From: JAZDGX01 sp964482205
GTDB taxonomy: Bacteria; Eisenbacteria; RBG-16-71-46; CAIMUX01; WJJG01
NCBI GenBank assembly: GCA_964482205.1
Contig: CAYZWI010000001.1
Location: 449,922 to 513,921 of the forward strand
Length of the DNA: 64,000 nucleotides
Reading direction: 5' to 3'
A program made the position numbers and the translations under genes. Below the pieces are notes generated by a model, which was not told where the DNA came from, did not search any database, and was given only the letters and a program-made list of their open reading frames with translations. Of this stretch, positions 50,644 through 61,203 are shown piece after piece. Every line of letters begins with the position of its first letter. The stretch's first letter is position 1.

Positions 50644-50716
50644 TGGGCCCACTTGGATTTGAACCAAGGACCAGCCGGTTATGAGCCGGCGGCTCTAACC
50701 CCTGAGCTATGGGCCC
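50644..50716 (-). tRNA. tRNA with anticodon CAU, probably tRNA-Ile2 (lysidine type), possibly tRNA-Met
   Basis: 73 nt, no encoded CCA. Acceptor GGGCCCA/TGGGCCC, D-arm GCTC..GAGC, anticodon stem GCCGG/CCGGC with loop CTCATAA (CAU), T-arm CTTGG-TTCAAAT-CCAAG. C4-G69 and C5-G68 in the acceptor stem are the pairs that TilS uses to pick tRNA-Ile2 in E. coli, and the body resembles ileX, so I favour Ile2. It is not an initiator tRNA, since it lacks the 1-72 mismatch. Confidence 0.9.
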
Positions 50717-50738
50717 GCATTCGTGACGGGGCAGCGGC

Positions 50739-50768
50739 AATCTAGCAGATGCCGTCGAGCAGGGTCAA
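50739..50768 (-). promoter_or_regulatory. Promoter of the tRNA pair
   Basis: Minus strand -35 TTGACC (50763-50768), 18 bp spacer, -10 TAGATT (50739-50744). Predicted start near 50732, giving a 16-nt leader for RNase P to remove. Shares the 16-mer TCGCCTTGACCCTGCT with the promoter at 16139. Confidence 0.6.
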
Positions 50769-50897
50769 GGCGAGCGGCCGGCTATCCATTCCTTCCCTTG
50801 CGCGCCCTTCCATCCCGGCCTTCTCCGCTCGCGTGCACGACAGCGGACCAGCCCCTCGCATGGCCCACACCAGTCTCCGCAGACACGCGGATGACGC

Positions 50898-52703
<1,806 letters not shown>

Positions 52704-52733
52704 GCGAGGTGGTCCTCCAAGCACAACCTTTCA

Positions 52734-52763
52734 ACTATACCCCGATCGCCCCGTTCTTGTCCA
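52734..52763 (-). promoter_or_regulatory. Internal promoter of rpoD
   Basis: Minus strand -35 TGGACA (52758-52763), 18 bp spacer, -10 TATAGT (52734-52739), both five of six matches. Located in the 129-bp dnaG-rpoD gap, as in other bacteria where rpoD has its own promoter inside the operon. Confidence 0.58.
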
Positions 52764-52832
52764 CCCATCGATGGGCGAACCGGCGGGTGGTCCGGCGCAG
52801 GACGGCCAACGCCGTCCACACCCGCGACCCCG

Positions 52833-54644
52833 CTATTCCCGCGTCCGCACCCGCAGCCGCGCAAGCTCCGCGGCGATCGTCTGCTTGCGCGCCAGGAGCT
52901 CTCCGAGCGCCGCGGTTCGCCCGCCGGGCGGGCCCTCGGCGGCCGGCTTCTCCAGGAGCCGGATCTCGAAGCCGATGTGCTCGTTCTCGGCTTCGAGCTC
53001 CGCCTCGCGCAAATGCCGGAGGAGGTCGCTCCGCAGGCGCTCGCTGGGCTCGGGAAGGTCCTCGGCCAAGAGAAACCCGGCGTCGACTTCCTCCCCCAGT
53101 TCCTCGCGCACCTTGCGCAGCACTTCCGGCGGAGAAGGGGCCCGGGAAGCGAGCGCAAGCTCTTCCATCCAGGCGAGAACCGCCCGGATCCCCGGCCCGA
53201 TGACCGGCGCCCGGCGGGCCGCCTCGACGAGATCGTGGGCCTTCTGGGGATCGCCCTGCACCTGGCGGAGCAACAGCTCTTCGAGATGGGTGAGCCTGCG
53301 AGGCGCCGACACCCTGGGCGACCCTTCCTCGCCCCGAAATGACCGCTCGTCGACGCGGTCCCGAGGGGTTCGGGAGCGCAGGTTCTCCACTTCGCGCCGC
53401 AGAGTACGCACGGTCAGGCGGCTGCGTTCCGCGGCTTCGTCGATCATCATCTCGCGGGCGATCGGGTCCCCCACCGACGCCAGCATCTCGGTAATCCTGC
53501 CGATCAGCGCGGAGCCTTCGAGTTTCTCGTCGCGCAGCACTTCGAGCCCGAAGGCGACCGGCGTGAGCGGCGCGGCGAGGATCGCCCGCAGCTCGTCGAT
53601 CCGGCCTGCGCGCACGAGATCGTCCGGGTCCTCCCCGGGGGGCAGGAGCGCGAGCGCGACTCCGGCGTGCCTGGGCAAGGCGGCCGCGAGCGAACGCCAG
53701 GCGGCCGCCCGGCCGGCGGCGTCGCCGTCGAACAGGAAGACGATCCGCTGGCCCTGGCGCATGCGAAGCAGGCTCTCGGTGTGCTCGGCCGTCCAAGCAG
53801 TGCCGCACGGCGCCACAGCGTGATGGATGCCGGCGGCGGCGAGACTCAACACATCGAAGTAGCCTTCGACCACCAACACGACGCCGCTTGCGCGCATCGC
53901 CTGCCGCGCCTGCGGCAATCCGAACAGCTCGCCCCGCTTGCGGTAGACGGCCGTCTGGCGCGAGTTCAGGTACTTCGGCTCAATCTCTTTTTTCAGCGCC
54001 CGCGCGCCGAACGCAATCGGCTCGCCGCTGCGCCCGAGAATGGGAAGCATGATCCGCCCGCGGAAGCGATCGTACAGGCGGCCCTCCTCCGACTGGCCGA
54101 TCAGGTCCGCCTGGATCAACGCCTCGCGAGGAAAGCGCTCTCCCATGTGAGCGAGCAGCGCGCGTCCGTCCGCCGGGGAGTAGCCCACATAGTAGAGATC
54201 GAGGATCCTCTCCGGCATGCCGCGCTCACGCAGATACGCGGCCGCCGCCTGGCCCTCGCGCGACTTGAGCTTGCCCCGGTAGAAGCGCACCGCTTCACGC
54301 AGCGCGGCGATCAGCTGCGCCTTGTCGGGCCCTTCGTGCCCGCCCTGCTCGGGAAGCGCGATGCCCGCCCGCCGGGCGAGAAGCGCGAGGGCCTCGGGAA
54401 ACGAGAGCCCGTCGTGCTTCATGACGAAGCTGAAGACATCGCCCCCCGCGCGGCAGCCGAAGCAGTGGAAGACCTGCTTCTCGGGGCTCACGACGAAGGA
54501 AGGCGTCTTTTCCCGGTGAAAGGGGCAGCAGGCCTTGAAGTCCCGCCCGGCGGGGCGCAACTCCACGCAGGCGCCGATCCAGTCGACGATGTCGATCGCC
54601 TCCCGGACCCGTTCCACGATCGTGTCGCGCTCGAATTCCGCCAT
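52833..54644 (-). CDS. dnaG: DNA primase
   Basis: 603 residues. Zinc-binding N-terminus CPFHREKTPSFVVSPEKQVFH-CFGC, RNA polymerase/TOPRIM domain with VVEGYFDVLSL and LFDGDAAGRAA, and a helical C-terminal region (about 440-600) that would bind DnaB. Length is normal. ATG at 54644 with GAGAGAGG. Makes replication primers. 80 bp after mutS2 and 129 bp before rpoD. Confidence 0.96.
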   Translation of the reverse strand: MAEFERDTIVERVREAIDIVDWIGACVELRPAGRDFKACCPFHREKTPSFVVSPEKQVFHCFGCRAGGDVFSFVMKHDGLSFPEALALLARRAGIALPEQGGHEGPDKAQLIAALREAVRFYRGKLKSREGQAAAAYLRERGMPERILDLYYVGYSPADGRALLAHMGERFPREALIQADLIGQSEEGRLYDRFRGRIMLPILGRSGEPIAFGARALKKEIEPKYLNSRQTAVYRKRGELFGLPQARQAMRASGVVLVVEGYFDVLSLAAAGIHHAVAPCGTAWTAEHTESLLRMRQGQRIVFLFDGDAAGRAAAWRSLAAALPRHAGVALALLPPGEDPDDLVRAGRIDELRAILAAPLTPVAFGLEVLRDEKLEGSALIGRITEMLASVGDPIAREMMIDEAAERSRLTVRTLRREVENLRSRTPRDRVDERSFRGEEGSPRVSAPRRLTHLEELLLRQVQGDPQKAHDLVEAARRAPVIGPGIRAVLAWMEELALASRAPSPPEVLRKVREELGEEVDAGFLLAEDLPEPSERLRSDLLRHLREAELEAENEHIGFEIRLLEKPAAEGPPGGRTAALGELLARKQTIAAELARLRVRTRE

Positions 54645-54723
54645 GGCCTCTCTCAGCGCCCATCCATCCGGGCAATCGCTGCGCGCGCCGCCCGGCCTTC
54701 ATGCCCTTCCGCCCTCGCCCGCC

Positions 54724-57210
54724 TCATCGCCCCTCGCCCGCTTCGTCGGCGGCCTCGTCCCCTCGCCGAACCTCCTCGCCGAGGAGCGCGATCGTCACGC
54801 CCCAGTCCCCCTCGAACGGCTCTCCGTCGCGAAAGGAGCGCACCCGGTCGTGGCCCCGAAGCATCTCGCGCACGATGCGGCGCAATACTCCCCCACCCTT
54901 CCCGTGGATGATGCGAATACGCGGATAGCCGGCCAGCAAGGCACGATCGAGGTAGAGCTCCAGTCGCTCGCGGCACTCTTCGCCGGTCAAGCCGCGCAAG
55001 TCGACCTCGGCGGAGACGCGCTCCTGCGCTTCCTCGCGCGGGTCCTTGGGCGCGGGACGCGCCCTGCTCCACTCGGCCCGGCTTTCCCCGCCGGTATCGA
55101 CGGCGCCTCCCGGACGCTCGGAAGGTTCGAGCACGGAGAGGTCCCGCGGCGGCAACGCGATCCGCATGCCCTTGTGCGACACCCACACCTGCCCCGATTC
55201 CTCGTCTCCGCCCAAGATTTCCACTTCGAATCCAAGACTGCGAGCGTAGGCGCGTTTTCCTGGACGCGCATCCTTGACGGGCAAAGGCGCGCCTGCGGGG
55301 GCAGGAGCGCTGCGGGGAATCGGACGCTGGCTCTTCACGAGACCCGCCGCCTCCCGTTCCTGCGCGTGAAAGGACTGCCGTAACGAATCGCGGTCGGCCG
55401 GCGGCTCGGCGCGCTCCCATTGCTCCAGTTTTCCGCGCAAGGAACGGAGCAGCTCCCCGATCTCGCGCAGCCTGCGGTCCTCTTCGACCGCTTTGGCGAC
55501 CGCGACTTCGTTCGCCCTGCGCCGGAGGTCCTCGGTCAACTGTTTGAGCTCTTCGCGATCCGTTTCGAGCGCCTTCTCCCGCCGGCCCGCCTCCTCGCGC
55601 GCCCTTTCGAGCTCCTGGCGATGGGCTTCGATTTGCGTCAGGAGCTCTTCGCTGCGAACGCCTTCCTCGGAGAGAAAGCGGGCCGCTTCCTCGAGCGCCC
55701 TCTCCGGCCAACGCTCCCGCCGCGCGAGCTCGAAGGCGTGCGACCGGCCCGGGAGGCCCAGGCGCAGCCGAAAGGTCGGGCGGAGAGTCCTCGGATCGTG
55801 CTCGACGGCCGCGTTCTCGAAGCCCGGCGTCTCGGCCGCGAAGCTCTTGAACGAGCCGTGGTGGGTGGTCACGACGCACATTGCGCCGCGGCGCCCAAGC
55901 TCCAACAAGAGCGCGCGTCCGAGCGCGGAGCCTTCCTCGGGGTCCGTCCCCGTGCCGAGTTCATCGAGCAGCGCGAGCGAGCGGTCGCTCGCCGCCGCGA
56001 GCATCGCCTGCATGTTCCGCAGGCGGGCGCCGTAGGTCGAGAGGTCCGAATCGAGCGATTGCTCGTCGCCGATGTCGACCAGCAGCGCGTCGATCCAGGG
56101 AATGACGGTCCCTTCAGCAGCGGGAACGAAGAGCCCGGAAGCCGCCATCAGCACGAGGAGGCCGACGGTCTTCAGGATCACCGTCTTTCCGCCCATGTTC
56201 GGGCCGCTCACGATCACCCCGCGGCGCTCGCCTTCCAGGGCGAGGTCGAGCGGCACCACGCGGTCCCCCAGCGAGAGGAAGAGCAGCGGGTGGCGGCCCG
56301 CCACGATCTTGAGCCGCTTCGCGTCCTCTTGCAGTTCCGGACGCGAGGCCTTCAGGTCGCGGGCCAGCCGCGCGCGGGCGTCGAGCTCGTCCAGTTCCGC
56401 CAGGCAGGCCAGGCACGCGCGCAACTCGCCGGCGTGCTCGCGCACCCAACCGGTCATTTCGAGCAGGATCCGGCGGACCTCGGCGCGCTCGTCGGCTTCC
56501 GCCTCCGCCAGCGCGTTGTTCACCTCGACGATCTCCAGCGGTTCGAGGAAGAGCGTCTTTCCGGTGGCCGAGCGATCGTGGACGATGCCCTTCACCCGCC
56601 GCTTCTCTCCGCTCGGGACGCTGAGCACATACCGCCCGCCGCGCAGCGTGACGACCGATTCCTCTTCGCTGCCCATGCGGCGGGCGAGCTCTTCCAGCCG
56701 CGCGCCCGCCTGCTGCCGCATGCCGAGCAGCCGGCGGCGCAAGCGCGACAGTTCCGGGCTCGCACGGTCGGACACCTCGCCCGAGGGCTCGAAGCTCCGG
56801 GCGATGCGCTCTTCGAAGGACGCATCCTCGAACAGCGCGGCGGCGCGCTCGAAGAGCATCGGCCGGCGGGCGCGAGCCGCGGGCGAACGCAACGATCGCC
56901 CGGCCTGTCGCGACAGCAGCAGGAATGCGCCGATCGCGACGAGATCGGGAGGCTCCAGGAAAGAACCCTGGGCGTGGGCAGCCTCCACCGCGACGCGGAT
57001 GTCGGGAAAGGCGAGCCGCGGCCAATTCGGTTCCTCGGCGGAAAGAGAGAGGGCTTCTTCCACCAGCGCGAGCAGCCTGCGCGCTTCGTCGAGGGAGGCG
57101 GCCGGCTGGAGCTCGGCCGCGCGTTCGGCCCCGGGCTGCGAAGCCGCCCGAGCCACCAGGAGCTCCCGGACGCGATGGAATTCGAGCGCTTGCAGGGTGT
57201 GCTGATTCAC
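54724..57210 (-). CDS. mutS2: MutS2 (endonuclease/ribosome-rescue type) ATPase with Smr domain
   Basis: 828 residues. MutS core without the mismatch-recognition domain, Walker A GPNMGGKT, Walker B LALLDELGTGTDP, a long coiled coil (about 540-640), KOW-like segment and a C-terminal Smr domain with VDLRGLTGEECRERLE and IHGKGGGVLRR. MutS2 in other bacteria represses recombination or splits collided ribosomes. The start is GTG at 57210, with GGAGGAGCGG just upstream and the family N-terminus NQHTLQALEFHRV; ATG at 57249 has no ribosome site. It is inserted between rpsU and dnaG, which are normally neighbours. Confidence 0.94.
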   Translation of the reverse strand: MNQHTLQALEFHRVRELLVARAASQPGAERAAELQPAASLDEARRLLALVEEALSLSAEEPNWPRLAFPDIRVAVEAAHAQGSFLEPPDLVAIGAFLLLSRQAGRSLRSPAARARRPMLFERAAALFEDASFEERIARSFEPSGEVSDRASPELSRLRRRLLGMRQQAGARLEELARRMGSEEESVVTLRGGRYVLSVPSGEKRRVKGIVHDRSATGKTLFLEPLEIVEVNNALAEAEADERAEVRRILLEMTGWVREHAGELRACLACLAELDELDARARLARDLKASRPELQEDAKRLKIVAGRHPLLFLSLGDRVVPLDLALEGERRGVIVSGPNMGGKTVILKTVGLLVLMAASGLFVPAAEGTVIPWIDALLVDIGDEQSLDSDLSTYGARLRNMQAMLAAASDRSLALLDELGTGTDPEEGSALGRALLLELGRRGAMCVVTTHHGSFKSFAAETPGFENAAVEHDPRTLRPTFRLRLGLPGRSHAFELARRERWPERALEEAARFLSEEGVRSEELLTQIEAHRQELERAREEAGRREKALETDREELKQLTEDLRRRANEVAVAKAVEEDRRLREIGELLRSLRGKLEQWERAEPPADRDSLRQSFHAQEREAAGLVKSQRPIPRSAPAPAGAPLPVKDARPGKRAYARSLGFEVEILGGDEESGQVWVSHKGMRIALPPRDLSVLEPSERPGGAVDTGGESRAEWSRARPAPKDPREEAQERVSAEVDLRGLTGEECRERLELYLDRALLAGYPRIRIIHGKGGGVLRRIVREMLRGHDRVRSFRDGEPFEGDWGVTIALLGEEVRRGDEAADEAGEGR

Positions 57211-57317
57211 CCGCTCCTCCGATACCGGACAAGCGAGCCGCCGGGACATGCACGAGTAGGCGTCAGGTCCCGACGGCAGCGGATGAAATGGTGGAACGCG
57301 ACGATGCGAACGGTGCC

Positions 57318-57509
57318 CTAGCGGCTCCGGCCACGGGAGACGGCCTTGCGGCGGGAGGCGTTCTCCTTGCGCTTGCGTCGTTCGCTCGGCTTCTCGAAAT
57401 GCTGGTGTTTCCTGAGATCGGAGAGAATGCCGGCCTTTTCGCACTTCTTCTTGAAACGGCGGAGAGCGCTTTCGAACGACTCCCCCTCCTTGACCCGAAC
57501 TCCGGGCAT
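57318..57509 (-). CDS. rpsU: 30S ribosomal protein S21
   Basis: 63 residues, normal for S21. MPGVRVKEGESFESALRRF, KCEKAGILSDLRKHQHFEKP and the basic tail KRKENASRRKAVSRGRSR. ATG at 57509 is preceded by AAGGGGG. It is the first gene of the macromolecular-synthesis operon. S21 helps start translation at the Shine-Dalgarno helix. A 107-bp gap leads to mutS2. Confidence 0.96.
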   Translation of the reverse strand: MPGVRVKEGESFESALRRFKKKCEKAGILSDLRKHQHFEKPSERRKRKENASRRKAVSRGRSR

Positions 57510-57605
57510 CGAGCGATCGCCCCCTTCCTTAGCGTGTGGATGGGATCCATGTGGAGCCCGACGAGAAGGACGGCCGCCAAACACGGCTCGACCATAATCC
57601 GATGG

Positions 57606-57634
57606 ATTCTAGAGAACCGGACGCGGGCAGTCAA
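57606..57634 (-). promoter_or_regulatory. Promoter of the rpsU-mutS2-dnaG-rpoD operon
   Basis: Minus strand -35 TTGACT (57629-57634), 17 bp spacer, -10 TAGAAT (57606-57611), five of six matches each, the best promoter in the window. Predicted start near 57599 gives a 90-base leader before the rpsU ATG. Confidence 0.65.
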
Positions 57635-58240
57635 GCGCTTTGCGCGAGGAGGCCTTTCAAGGGCGGCCAGGATCGCTCAAGCCGGCGGCTTCGGCCCGGG
57701 GAAACGAACCCTGAAAGCCTAGCCAAGCTGCGCGAGATCCTCGAGCCTGACCGCCGGCATGCGCAAGCCGGCCGCCCTCGATCGGTTTGGTTGCGGAGAG
57801 AGCGTTGCAACCGGAGTATGCGAATGCATGCCCCGTGCCGCGACCACACTTGCGAACCGCTTGTTTCGGAGACCTGCATCCCTTTGTCGATAGAAGCGTT
57901 GTGCCGTGAGATTCATCCCATTTGGGAAATGCATCGGCGCCGCCACGCAGGCGGATCCGTCGGAAATCCGCCGGTCGGCATGGAATCCTGTGGACCGGGC
58001 TGCGGGGCCAGAGAGGCGCGGCGAGGCGCGGCCTTTTCCGAGAGAATGATCCGTCTTCCTCCTTCGTCCGGATCGAGTCCCCGCGTTGCGCCCCCGCCCT
58101 GCTTCCCATATGGTCCGACGTCGGTCGGGCGGTGCGCGCGGAAATCCCGAGTCCCACATGACGGGACGAGCCCGGCCATCGCGACGGCCTCCTGCGCGAC
58201 CAGACTCGCCGCGAGAACCGTGTCGAAAGAGAGAACGACG
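57635..58240. other. 606-bp intergenic region upstream of the membrane-protein gene, no gene supported
   Basis: Frames across this region are arginine-rich and unlike proteins. It contains short palindromes such as CCATATGG near 58108, and a possible weak promoter TTGTCG-17-TGAGAT near 57890. I recognise no riboswitch core or structured RNA. Confidence 0.5.
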
Positions 58241-58933
58241 ATGGGCACACTCCTGGCCGTCTTCCCGTCTCCTCTGCGGGGCCGCGCGCCTGATTTCCCG
58301 AAGCCTTCGCGTTGGATGCTCGTGTGCCTCCCACTCGCATGGCTCGCCTTGGCGGGCGGCGCGGAAGCCGCCGTGCGCATCGAATCCCTGTCGGCAGGCG
58401 CCGGAGCGCTTCGATTTCGCGATTCCCGGCTTCATCGACAATACGGAACCGGGCTCGCGGCAGAAGTCGGTATCCGCTTCCTGGCGCCCTACCACCTCTC
58501 ACCCGCCCTCTCGGTGGGCATTGCCCGCGCGGACGAGGAAAGCCGGCCGAGCGCATTCGTGAGCGAATCGAGCACGAGCATGATTCTCATTCCTGCCGCC
58601 CTGCAGCTTCCCTTCGAGATTCCGCTCGCGGGGGCCTGGAGTGTTCGCACCGGGCCGCAGGCCGTGTGGGCCTACTTTCGGGAAAGCTGGAGCGCCTCGG
58701 TCCCCGAAGCGGGCGTCTTCTCCGACGCTGCGGAATCGGGCGGATGGCTGGGAGCAGGCTGGCTGGGCGAGATACGATGGCAAGCGAGGCCGCGATGGTC
58801 CGTCGGCCTGCGCTCCGAGTGGAATTGGACGGCCGGCGAGCGCGCGACCGCTCGCGGCAACGAAGAACGCAAGACCGACATGGATGGAGGATGGGGCGCG
58901 ATCGGGATCTTCTGGTCGCTCCGCGTGCGATGA
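58241..58933 (+). CDS. Exported beta-barrel-like outer-membrane protein
   Basis: 230 residues. Signal peptide (about 25-43, LVCLPLAWLALAGGAEA) after a short N-terminal extension; ATG at 58316 would remove it, but no ribosome site is there and ATG at 58241 has AAGAGAGA. The mature part alternates polar and aromatic residues in strands (AAEVGIRFLAP, LIPAALQLPFEIPLA, VGLRSEWNWTAG) and ends in Phe/Trp-rich IGIFWSLRVR, which looks like a small beta-barrel. No named family recognised. Its stop overlaps the protease start as ATGA, so they are co-expressed. Confidence 0.65.
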   Translation: MGTLLAVFPSPLRGRAPDFPKPSRWMLVCLPLAWLALAGGAEAAVRIESLSAGAGALRFRDSRLHRQYGTGLAAEVGIRFLAPYHLSPALSVGIARADEESRPSAFVSESSTSMILIPAALQLPFEIPLAGAWSVRTGPQAVWAYFRESWSASVPEAGVFSDAAESGGWLGAGWLGEIRWQARPRWSVGLRSEWNWTAGERATARGNEERKTDMDGGWGAIGIFWSLRVR

Positions 58934-61050
58934 AGTTCTTTCTTGGTCATCATGCAAAATGCTGCGCGGGGGCCGCGCGCTTCGTCCGGGCCCGCTGCTT
59001 CGCTCGTGCGCCCTTCGCTCATCCCCGCGCCCGCGCTCCTCTCGTACGTAACCCGCTTCTTCTCGCCCTCGCCTTCGTTCTCTTGCCGCCGGGCACCGCG
59101 GGGGCGGAGATCCATGATTGGAGGACCCGATTGGACCCGCGCTGCGTGCGGCTCTACGAGCGCTGGTCCGCCTTGCAGGCGGAGGCGAGTTCCGATGCGC
59201 GGTTGCGGACATCTCTCGATTGGCGCGCCACCCTCGCGCAGACGGCGAAGGAGGCGGGGTTCGGTTTCGGGTGGGATTCCCTGCTCGCATGCTCGCTGCG
59301 CGTGCGCGTGCAGGTCGACGCGGGAATCGATCGCCCCGCGCAAGGCTTGAGCGAAGCTTGCCTCGCGCGCATTCCCTCGGCCCGCTGGGAAGGGGCTTTC
59401 GGCCCCTGGGGCCAGATCACTCTCGACATTCGCGATCTCCCGCTTCTGGCCGAAGTGCCGGGAATCGCGTACGCCTGCCTCCCGCCGAAAGCGATCGATC
59501 GTGTCGCCCGGCCGGAATCTTTCGGCCGCGACCGGGCGGGCGATCCTGCCCGGCAAGGAGAAATCGTTTCCGCGGGGGCCACGGAGATCGGGGCGGCCGC
59601 CTACCAGGCGGCGGGATGGACCGGAGAAGACATTCGGGTGGGTGTGCTCGACCTCGGATTCGCTTCCCTTTCCCGCCTGCTCGGGCGGGAGATTCCCGCG
59701 GACACCCGCTGGCGCTCGTTCTTTCACAGTCCGGCGGGCGAGGGCGATTTGACCGGCGGCGGAGATGCCCATGGAACCGCCTGCGCCGAGATCGTGCACG
59801 ATGTGGCCCCCGGGGCGCGTCTCTATCTCGCGAACGCCTACTCGACGGTGGAGATGGCCGAGGCGGTCGACTGGATGCGCGAAGAGGGCGTCTCGGTGAT
59901 CTCGCATTCCGTCGGCTGGTTCTTCGGCCCCGGAGACGGCACGGGAGTCGTGAGCACGATCGCGCGCAGCGCGGCGGAGCACGGGATCCTGTGGGTGAAT
60001 GCCGCGGGCAACCAGGCGCAATCCTACTGGCAAGGAGATTTCGTCGACAGCGACGGCGACGCGTGGAACGAATTCGCGCCCGGCGACGAAGCGATCGACT
60101 ATGCGGCGGGGGAAGGAGGCGACGAATTCGAATTCGTGCTCACCTGGGATCGCTGGCCCTTTTCCACCGACCTCTCGTTCGCGATCGAGATCTGGGAGGA
60201 CGGCATTCTCGAGGCGACCAGCGCGGATGTCTACGACCAGAGCTGGCCGTACGCCTACCAGGATGTGAGCTACGAACGCCGGAGCGCGGACGCGCAGGTC
60301 CAGGTGCGGATCAAGCGCACTCGCGGCGAGGGCGATGCCCGCCTGCGCCTCTTTCGGCTGGACGGCGATCCCATCGGAGATCATGGCGTGCCCGCGGGAA
60401 GCGTCGTCATGCCCGCCGATGCGCCTCCAGTCCTCTCGGTGGGCGCTTATCGCGCCGGCGCGGGCTTCGCGGAGGAGTTCAGCTCGCGTGGGCCCACGCA
60501 GGCGGGCGCGCCCAAGCCCGAGTTGTGCGGCCCGGATGTGGTGCAGACGGCGACCTTCCCCGTCTTCGGCGGCACATCGGCGGCCGCTCCACACGCGGCG
60601 GGCGCGGCGGCCCTGCTCCTGGATGCCGCGCCGGAGGCCGGCTTCTTCGACTTTCACTGGACGGTCGACGAGATGCGCTCGCTGTTCGAGTGGGCCGCCT
60701 CCCCGGCGACGATGCCCGATCGCGAGGCGTGCGTCTGGGGAATGCTCCGGCTTCCCCCGCTGCGCGGCTCCGCTTCGCCGGCCCAGGCCCGCCTGAGCGC
60801 ATGCTCGCCCTCGCGCCTTCCTCTGCGCCTGCGCTTCGAGCCCGAGCGCCCCGGCAGCTATCTCGCGAGCGTGTACGACGCGGCCGGGCGCGCGCTCGCC
60901 CGCATCCCGCTGTTCGCGGCGCGCGCTCACGAGCCGGTCGAATGGGTGTGGGAGCCGCGCGAGGCGAGTGCCGCCTATTCCGGCTGGTGCTGGATCCGGA
61001 TCACCGGGCCGGGCCAGACCGCCACCACCCGGGCGCTGATCCTGCCTTGA
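58930..61050 (+). CDS. Secreted subtilisin-family (S8) serine protease
   Basis: 706 residues. Signal peptide (about 40-60) with a long basic N-terminal extension. Catalytic triad: Asp in VGVLDLGFA, His in GDAHGTACAEIV and Ser in GGTSAAAPHAAGAA; the oxyanion Asn is in VNAAGNQ. An inserted beta-rich domain with acidic, calcium-binding-like DSDGDAWNEF is found at about 370-400. The C-terminal 85 residues (YLASVYDAAGRALARIP, WCWIRITGPGQTATTRALIL) resemble FlgD-like/T9SS-type sorting tails of FCB bacteria, but the match is loose. ATG at 58930 overlaps the previous stop. Function: extracellular proteolysis, target unknown. Confidence 0.88.
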   Translation: MKFFLGHHAKCCAGAARFVRARCFARAPFAHPRARAPLVRNPLLLALAFVLLPPGTAGAEIHDWRTRLDPRCVRLYERWSALQAEASSDARLRTSLDWRATLAQTAKEAGFGFGWDSLLACSLRVRVQVDAGIDRPAQGLSEACLARIPSARWEGAFGPWGQITLDIRDLPLLAEVPGIAYACLPPKAIDRVARPESFGRDRAGDPARQGEIVSAGATEIGAAAYQAAGWTGEDIRVGVLDLGFASLSRLLGREIPADTRWRSFFHSPAGEGDLTGGGDAHGTACAEIVHDVAPGARLYLANAYSTVEMAEAVDWMREEGVSVISHSVGWFFGPGDGTGVVSTIARSAAEHGILWVNAAGNQAQSYWQGDFVDSDGDAWNEFAPGDEAIDYAAGEGGDEFEFVLTWDRWPFSTDLSFAIEIWEDGILEATSADVYDQSWPYAYQDVSYERRSADAQVQVRIKRTRGEGDARLRLFRLDGDPIGDHGVPAGSVVMPADAPPVLSVGAYRAGAGFAEEFSSRGPTQAGAPKPELCGPDVVQTATFPVFGGTSAAAPHAAGAAALLLDAAPEAGFFDFHWTVDEMRSLFEWAASPATMPDREACVWGMLRLPPLRGSASPAQARLSACSPSRLPLRLRFEPERPGSYLASVYDAAGRALARIPLFAARAHEPVEWVWEPREASAAYSGWCWIRITGPGQTATTRALILP

Positions 61051-61126
61051 TCGGCGTCCCAGGCCCGCCTCCGGCTCGAAGCCTCCCGGCCCTCGGATTC
61101 AAGATTTCGCCCCGTCGAGTGCGCGG

Positions 61127-61156
61127 TTGACCCTCGTTGCCGAAAATCGGTACATT
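61127..61156 (+). promoter_or_regulatory. Promoter of the DHH phosphoesterase gene
   Basis: -35 TTGACC (61127-61132), 18 bp spacer, -10 TACATT (61151-61156). Predicted start near 61163, about 40 bases before ATG 61204. Confidence 0.55.
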
Positions 61157-61203
61157 TCGCGATTCTTCCGCCGCGCTCTCGCGGCCCAACGAGCGGAGGC
61201 GCG

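Noticed and set aside
57680..57730. Sequence GGGGAAACGAACCCTGAAAGCC resembling a riboswitch fragment
   Set aside because: No accompanying conserved elements of GEMM, cobalamin or other known classes could be found around it.
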